Shown here in pieces: positions 58,006 through 64,000 of a stretch of 64,000 nucleotides of DNA (position 1 is its first letter; each line of letters begins with the position of its first letter). The notes below the pieces were generated by a model, which was not told the origin of the DNA, did not search any database, and saw only the letters and a list, made by a program, of their open reading frames with translations. Where the stretch lies: positions 20,597,714 to 20,661,713 of the forward strand of contig OZ038314.1 in NCBI GenBank assembly GCA_964035775.1, read 5' to 3'. The translations under genes were made by a program, and so were the position numbers. The DNA is from Osedax frankpressi (lineage: Eukaryota; Annelida; Polychaeta; Sabellida; Siboglinidae).

Positions 58006-58800
58006 GCTTATTCTACAGAGTTCCTAAGTCAAAGACTTCATAAAGTGTACGTCCGAATCTTGTGTACATTTGCAGTAGCAATTACAAAGTTACTAGCCGG
58101 TAATATCGCGAATTGAATCTCTCGCAGAAATTAGATTTGTTTTGTTATTATTATTTCTATTATGGTTTACGTTGCTATGGGAACTAGTCGTCGGCCATCC
58201 TAAGCAACCGGATCCGAAGATATATGCAATATTCCGTAATACTTATGAGATAAGTTTTATATCTCCATACTGTATAAAAATATCTAAGCTATAGGGGAGT
58301 ATCTATGCATTAATGTGTGTTTAATTAACGACAGATTAGACCGGTAGCAAATAAATTATTATATATACGAAAATTAGGTTATTTCTATGATATGTTTCCT
58401 ATAATTTGACGCCGACTCAACTGCAATAAATCAGGTAATGAATGTACAATTAGTCGGACAGAGAATGTGGCGTGCGTCACGGGGAGTGACGCGTGTACCG
58501 AGAAACGCTGGGCACTCATGCGTGACGTCCACATAACAACTCCACGTACAGAAAGTATCGTCGAGTGAACCTACGCATAATCTCAAGAACTCCTGTATAC
58601 TGAGTATCCTGTTTACTGAGTATACTGTATACTGAGTATAGTGGATACTGTATACTGGGTACACTATATACTGGGTATATAAGGGGGCTCAGATCGTACG
58701 CTAGGAATATCTAATCGCGTCCGATCGCAACAATACGTAGTTGGCAAATATATTATTTGTTCATAATGATACCGTTACATACCAGTAGACCGTGCAATAA
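58006..58800. other. 5' flank of the LRRD1-like gene, moderately GC-rich
   Basis: Presumed promoter and 5' UTR. It contains the X-box and a less AT-biased stretch (58400-58700) with TGACG motifs. A short tandem repeat of ATACTGAGTATACTGT type lies at 58595-58678. No exon is supported. Confidence 0.45.
58171..58184 (-). promoter_or_regulatory. X-box (RFX site) upstream of the LRRD1-like gene
   Basis: GTTGCTATGGGAAC fits the X-box consensus RYYNYYNNRRNRAC at every position and starts 166 bp upstream of the predicted start codon (58005). RFX/DAF-19 sites in this position are typical of ciliary genes. The motif is seen; its use is inferred. Confidence 0.5.
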
Positions 58801-59000
58801 NNNNNNNNNNNNNNNNNNNNNNNNNNNNNNNNNNNNNNNNNNNNNNNNNNNNNNNNNNNNNNNNNNNNNNNNNNNNNNNNNNNNNNNNNNNNNNNNNNNN
58901 NNNNNNNNNNNNNNNNNNNNNNNNNNNNNNNNNNNNNNNNNNNNNNNNNNNNNNNNNNNNNNNNNNNNNNNNNNNNNNNNNNNNNNNNNNNNNNNNNNNN
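58801..59000. other. assembly gap, 200 N
   Basis: Exactly 200 undetermined bases, probably a scaffold gap of arbitrary length. It sits in the shared upstream region of the two divergent genes. Confidence 0.99.
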
Positions 59001-60371
59001 TATTCATGGGTATCTATAAATATTCAGAATAGTAGAATTTATCAGATTATTTATATACAATGTATACTTAATAATTACTTAATAATAACTAATTGTTTAA
59101 AAATAATACAAATAATTTTCATAATCACATTTTTAATTGTACAAATAATTATATTTAATATCATATTTTTATTAATTACGAATAAATGTATATGAAATAT
59201 TGTTTAATAATTATTATTGTGATTATTATCCTATACATTATTATTATAACTAGAAATTTCTTTTGAAATGATTAATATCTATTGTTAATATTTTTATAAT
59301 TTAATGTTTTAATTTATTAAATAATTATTTATTTTTTGTATTATTATGTTAAATAATATTTATATATATAAAAAAACTTTTATTATTCATAATATTGATT
59401 AGAAATAACGTTTTGCAAATACGTTAGGTTATTTACCTTATTATATTTAGACTTTTGCAATTATCCATAAATACATATTCCTCTAAATTAAAAAGTATAC
59501 GGTAATAAGCAATGCGATTAACATTCATCTTACTTAAATATGGAAAATTAGAATACTGTAATATTTTTAAATTTTAAATTAATGTAATATTTGCAAATAT
59601 ACTTTGAATAATCTACATAATAAAATTACTAACTCACTTTATTTCATTTCTCTACATCAACCCCCTTTTATAACTTATTTGAATTCTATAAATCCACAGT
59701 TAAAATATGCAAAACATATATATAAACAAACCAACAAAATATTTTTTGATAGTGGGTTATTGTTACAAATTCATTGAAAATATTAACAACTAAGTATTAC
59801 TTAATACATAACTATATTAAATTGGAATTTTAAGACTTGTAATTAAACTTAGCGAACTGACTCCATATTATCTTTATATACAAACAATACTATAGTATTA
59901 ATGTTATTATTATTATTGCTTATAACTATATTAAATCCATTCTAATATATAAATAATAAATATATATATTTAATTTATATGATATAATAAATTAATACTA
60001 TATAATATATAGTAACCATAATAATTAATATAATATACTATTATATTTTTTAATTTCATTCATATTAATGTTCGAAATATTCTTATATTTTCTTACTTTC
60101 TAATAAGTTAACAAGTTTAGTGAGTAAATATTTCCAATTGAAAATAATGTATGTTATTTTCATTTTATATAAATTAACTGAATAAATTAACTATAAATAT
60201 TTATAAGTAGGCAACTTTAATAAAGCATATATAGTAAATAATAACATCTGATTATAAACAAATGAAAGTAATACTTTTAAGAAAAAAAACCATAACTATT
60301 TTTTATCAGAAATTATTATACATCAAGAAAATAATAATAAAAAGTTATATTGTCAGTTCATAATTTCCAGT
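59001..60371. other. upstream region of the zinc-finger gene
   Basis: AT-rich with no recognised exon. An acceptor-like TTTCCAG ends one base before the start codon at 60372, so an untranslated first exon may lie here. Confidence 0.45.
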
Positions 60372-62980
60372 ATGTTGGAGACTGGCAAACGAGACGAAAG
60401 TGTTCGTCTGGAGTTCCCTTTGAAGCGTCGACTGCGTACCAGCAACGAGTTCTTCAGGGAGGGTGATATAGAGTGTAACCTAATACGTCGTAGTATCGAC
60501 TGCACCAAGGAAGAGATTGAAGAGCTCGTAGAGTACGGGTACTTGCCTCAATGCCTCGATGCATCCATTAACCTCGCAGACTGTATTTCATAAGATTATG
60601 TCTGTATATATTATCATAGTTTTTACGATGTTTAAGAAAATGTTTAAGGTATACCGACAAAATTCCAGTTGATGTAACTATTATACAATCTTATATAATT
60701 ATTTTAAATGTTAAATAAATATAATATATTTAATATATTAAATTTGTATACAAATAGAATATATATTAATTTTATTATATAATAAAAAAAAACTATAAAT
60801 AACTTGGTTAGTTTCTCTGGATGTTTTTATATTGGTACTTTTGGATTTGTTTCATATCATGATTATATGCTAAAAAATAATTATATAGATCATGTTAATA
60901 ATACATGATCATTGCCTACCTCAGGTCCCCTAAGTTCCAATGCAATATACATGGATGCAAGGAGACTTTCTCAAATATTGGCATGTTTGTATTCATACTT
61001 AACCAAATATTCTACTGCATGATTTTAATTATATTAATAATACTAAATAATATTTCCAAATTGAGAAATTCCTAGAATTGTTGATTATACATAATCGATT
61101 ATACCCTTTTATAATCTCCAAGCCAAATTAAATTGTAATGTTTAATTCCAGCCATTTATAAGTAACATAACCACCACCCACCTCTGCAATATATTACTAA
61201 AGACTCCTAGATACGAAGAGTACTGTGGTTATAATGCCTTGCAATATCTGTTCTAAATGCCCAGAACATACCTCCCCTATATTAATCAACACTAACCCCT
61301 GGCTTGTAGATACGAAGCGCACTACGCTGTCAGACATTGCAACGTGTGTTCGCAATGTAACCGCCTACTACCCAGTGCACACTTATTGGACCTACATATA
61401 GATGAACTCCACAACACCATTTTCGACGAGAAGTCTAAAACGGAACCTATGGTTTGTTACGGTGCCCTATTACTTATTAATGTAAAGTTACGCTCTAAAT
61501 ATTGTATTATATATTCCTCATGTAATTATTTAGATTATTCCATTTTCTCATTACTTGGTCTCTTTTGAATGTTATATTTAACAAATATCAACAAATTAAA
61601 TCAATATATACATATTATTGTATTTATGCAATAGTGATAATAGTAATGTTAGGTTTTAATTAATCCATATTTAAATTATTCAGAAAATAATAATAGTTTA
61701 ACAGTATCAGTTTTATGAAATCATTTATAAGAAATTTACAAAATTTATATTACATTTATTATTTAATTATATATATTATATTATATATCAAGCCCCTGTC
61801 AAATTATTTAGAACGAAATTTATATGAGTGAAATTATTATAACTTTAATTATTTAATAATAGTATATATAAATAATGAATTATTATATTTTTATATATAT
61901 GTATATACATTAATGTATAAATAGTACTTTTATAAAAAAAAATCCCGAGACCATATTGATATAATAGTTACAAATCGAAATAAATAAATAAAAAATGAAA
62001 ATGCCTAGATTTATTCAAATCACAAGAATACAATATCAATTTATATTATTTCTTAATATTGGTAATTTTAAATATATTTTAACTCATATATAACTAATAT
62101 ATAATTAAAATATATATTAATTCCAAGAAACCAGCCAGGTCTGTTTAGTTTTTTTGTTATATAATAAAATTTAAATATGTTTTATTTGCTTTTAAATATA
62201 TTATGTTTATTTTTTATATAAGATTCTATAATGGTATATCTATAATGGTATATCACTAGTTTCTTGGGATGTTAACATAATCATTATCTATATTTAATTT
62301 GTTATTTTGCTTTATACTATATTACAAATATATTTAATATTAATACATTATGTATTAATACATAGTTATTCCAAGAAATCAGGTATCTAATATCATATAA
62401 TATTACTTTTATACAATCTTATATAATTATTTTAAATTACAAATATTGTAGTCAAATAAAATATTTTTTCATTTTTATTTTTAAAAAATTTTCATTTTCA
62501 ATAAATAAAATAACAACCTTGATAGTTTCCTCAAATGTTAAATGATGAATAATGATCTATTATTAAATATTTCCCAATAAACCATCCAGTTAATTTGGTT
62601 TTTATTTGACCAATTTATAAACAGTCTTAATTATAAGTAATTACCTAAATTTAACATAAATTATATGCATATTTATTTCAAAAATACTATATATGATAAA
62701 CTTTTTTTTACCATAATAATAATATTTATTAAAATAATTATGATGCATTATTTATAAAAAATTGCATACCGATATAGATAGCGATGTATTTTATATATGT
62801 GCATACATTTTTTAAATATAAATAATTGGTCATATTTACTTTGAAAATATTATATTAAGTCTGAGTATTAATATTTATATTGTCCGTAGAACATATAACA
62901 ATTACAAAACGTATTTCAAAATTTACATTAGTTGAAAGTAATAATAATGTAAGTTATTTTATTTTATAAATGAATATATA

Positions 62981-63017
<37 letters not shown>

Positions 63018-63515
63018 TGTAGAGTATGATATGTAACATAATTTATAAAATAAATGTAACTATATATCAACTCCCTGTAAATGACCACTTAATTTATTTG
63101 TTATGGTGTATATTTTATAATTTTTATATGTTTCTAACACAAGACAGAATTTTTTATAAACTATTACAATATTATAAATTAATCTAATTATGAAATATTT
63201 ATTATATCAGTAGGATAATTAATGTTTTAACCAACTAATTATTACCACTATCTATTATTATCTATAGTTTATCATTAGCACTTTCCATAGTATCGTTGTT
63301 TCGAGGAGAATTGTGACTCGAAATTTCTGAACCACTCCGTTCGTCGAACTCACCTAATTGACACTCATGGCTACTCCGCCAACTTCCGTTTCAACAAGGT
63401 GTTGAAGAATAGGATGGCTAAACCTGCGGTCCAGTCATCGTTAAAGCTAGTTATGGCAGTTGAGAATATATTTGTACACTATGTAAAAATAACCAAGTCA
63501 TTAATATATTTTTAA
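60372..63515 (+). CDS. ZNF511: ZNF511-like C2H2 zinc-finger protein, 197 aa
   Basis: Four plus-strand exons agree in phase: 60372-60538, 60925-60984, 61310-61451 and 63291-63515 (TAA at 63513-63515); 594 nt. Exon 1 gives MLETGKRDESVRLEFPLKRR and an acidic helix. Exon 2 gives KFQCNIHGCKETFSNIG, the first finger's cysteines. Exon 3 holds the second finger (CNVCSQCNRLLPSAHLLDLH then IDELH). Exon 4 holds the third (YRCFEENCDSKF ... RRTHLIDTH) followed by GYSANFRF. Human ZNF511 has the same order, with CSFCRRSFPSGHLLDAH and LYPADFRF. It is a small nuclear-type zinc-finger protein of poorly known role. The C-terminal tail after NFRF is short and unlike ZNF511; another exon beyond 63515 cannot be excluded. 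It is head-to-head with the LRRD1-like gene. Confidence 0.85.
60663..60823. mobile_element. MITE-like element, copy 2 (degenerate)
   Basis: Begins TTCCAGTTGATGTAACTATT and ends TTAGTTTCTCTGGATG. The internal ATACAATCTTATATAATTAT is shared with the copy at 62369. It lies in the first intron of the zinc-finger gene. Confidence 0.5.
61203..61300 (+). pseudogene. decayed tandem copy of zinc-finger exon 3
   Basis: CTCCTAG then ATACGAAGAGTACT mirrors the acceptor and start of exon 3 (GCTTGTAG, ATACGAAGCGCACT) only 100 bp upstream of it. The following bases encode CNICSKCPEHTSPILI, against CNVCSQCNRLLPSAHLL in the real exon, but in a frame shifted by one base from the TAC GAA start. It is a duplicated, no longer usable exon; its acceptor could still act as a decoy. 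Confidence 0.6.
62121..62271. mobile_element. MITE-like element, copy 3
   Basis: Begins TTCCAAGAAACCAG and ends TAGTTTCTTGGGATG; about 151 bp, AT-rich inside. TTAA lies directly outside the left end (62117-62120) and GTTAA at the right end, so a TTAA target duplication is possible. Confidence 0.6.
62369..62537. mobile_element. MITE-like element, copy 4 (degenerate)
   Basis: Begins TTCCAAGAAATCAG and ends GATAGTTTCCTCAAATG, followed by TTAA. It shares internal sequence with the copy at 60663. It is about 100 bp from copy 3, in the last intron of the zinc-finger gene. Confidence 0.5.
62978..63016. repeat. AT microsatellite
   Basis: AT run in the last intron of the zinc-finger gene. Confidence 0.93.
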
Positions 63516-64000
63516 TGTAATAATTAAAATAGATTTTATTTTATTAATGATATTTGATTATTTTATAAATATTATAAATATTATGAATATTATATAAAAA
63601 TAAAAATTTGCAGAAGTAAAAATGATTTTATATTTCATTATTAGATATGAATTAAATGGTCAATTATTTAATTACTTATTTAATTATGCTATGGTCATTA
63701 TAAAAAAATGAGTGTAAAAACGCATTTATAGAGATATTTCAATCAATTGTTTATTATAAATAATTTTAATATGATTGTTACATATAACTCAAATTTCTGC
63801 ATTTGAATTTATTTACTAGTTTAATTTCGCTGTAATAATAAAATATATTTCTAAATTAAATTGAATGAAATAGTTAATCGCATTATAAATTAATCATCAT
63901 TCCTCATTAAATTATGAATTATGTCTTTATTATTTATTCTCTATTATATTTAATTACATTTATAGAAATGGAAAGAATCGTACATTCTCTTATAAGTTAG
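63516..64000. other. 3' flank of the zinc-finger gene, nothing recognised
   Basis: AT-rich sequence without an exon I can support. Confidence 0.5.

Noticed and set aside
58431-58664. 77-codon minus-strand frame near the assembly gap
   Set aside because: Half of it is a tandem repeat (TATACTGAG) and it shows no link to an exon; more likely promoter sequence.

Overview
The window is 64 kb of very AT-rich DNA with spliced genes (GT-AG introns, donors often GTTAGT), many microsatellites and minisatellites, decayed DNA transposons and one 200-base assembly gap (58801-59000). No bacterial feature is present. An LRR/death-domain gene resembling LRRD1, a gene resembling ZNF511 and metazoan-type RNA-binding and SNAP-like proteins point to an invertebrate animal. 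I cannot fix the phylum from sequence alone. The exon models were built by hand from splice signals, reading frame and phase agreement.

Layout, minus strand, left to right: the 3'-ward part of an unrecognised gene (two exons, 1-1632, running off the left edge); the 3' part of a TPR/SNAP-like gene (4313-6265, perhaps to 7764); a complete 14-exon gene for a 545-residue RRM and RGG RNA-binding protein (9321-19487); an AT-rich gene desert; three related single-exon genes for low-complexity proteins, two with a C-terminal membrane anchor (24082-25335, 31313-32635, 35940-36797), with a decayed piggyBac copy between the last two; and a 20-exon gene for an 880-residue LRR and death-domain protein similar to LRRD1 (38508-58005). 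On the plus strand, head-to-head with it, is a four-exon ZNF511-like zinc-finger gene (60372-63515).

The introns hold large tandem arrays: an 18-bp array of about 80 copies in the RNA-binding gene, and in the LRRD1-like gene GA, GTGA, C-rich 15-bp, 23-bp and 10-bp arrays. In three cases the upstream exon's reading frame stays open far into the repeat-filled intron. A short MITE-like element with a CCCAAGAAACC-type terminal inverted repeat occurs at least four times, three of them in introns of the zinc-finger gene.

The best candidates for something undescribed are the three-member SSLVKWY/tail-anchor family with its duplicated upstream block, the in-frame 18-bp intron array, the MITE family, and a perfect X-box (RFX site) 166 bp upstream of the predicted LRRD1-like start codon. 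The genes do not form an obvious pathway; the window looks like an ordinary chromosomal segment in which one local family has expanded.
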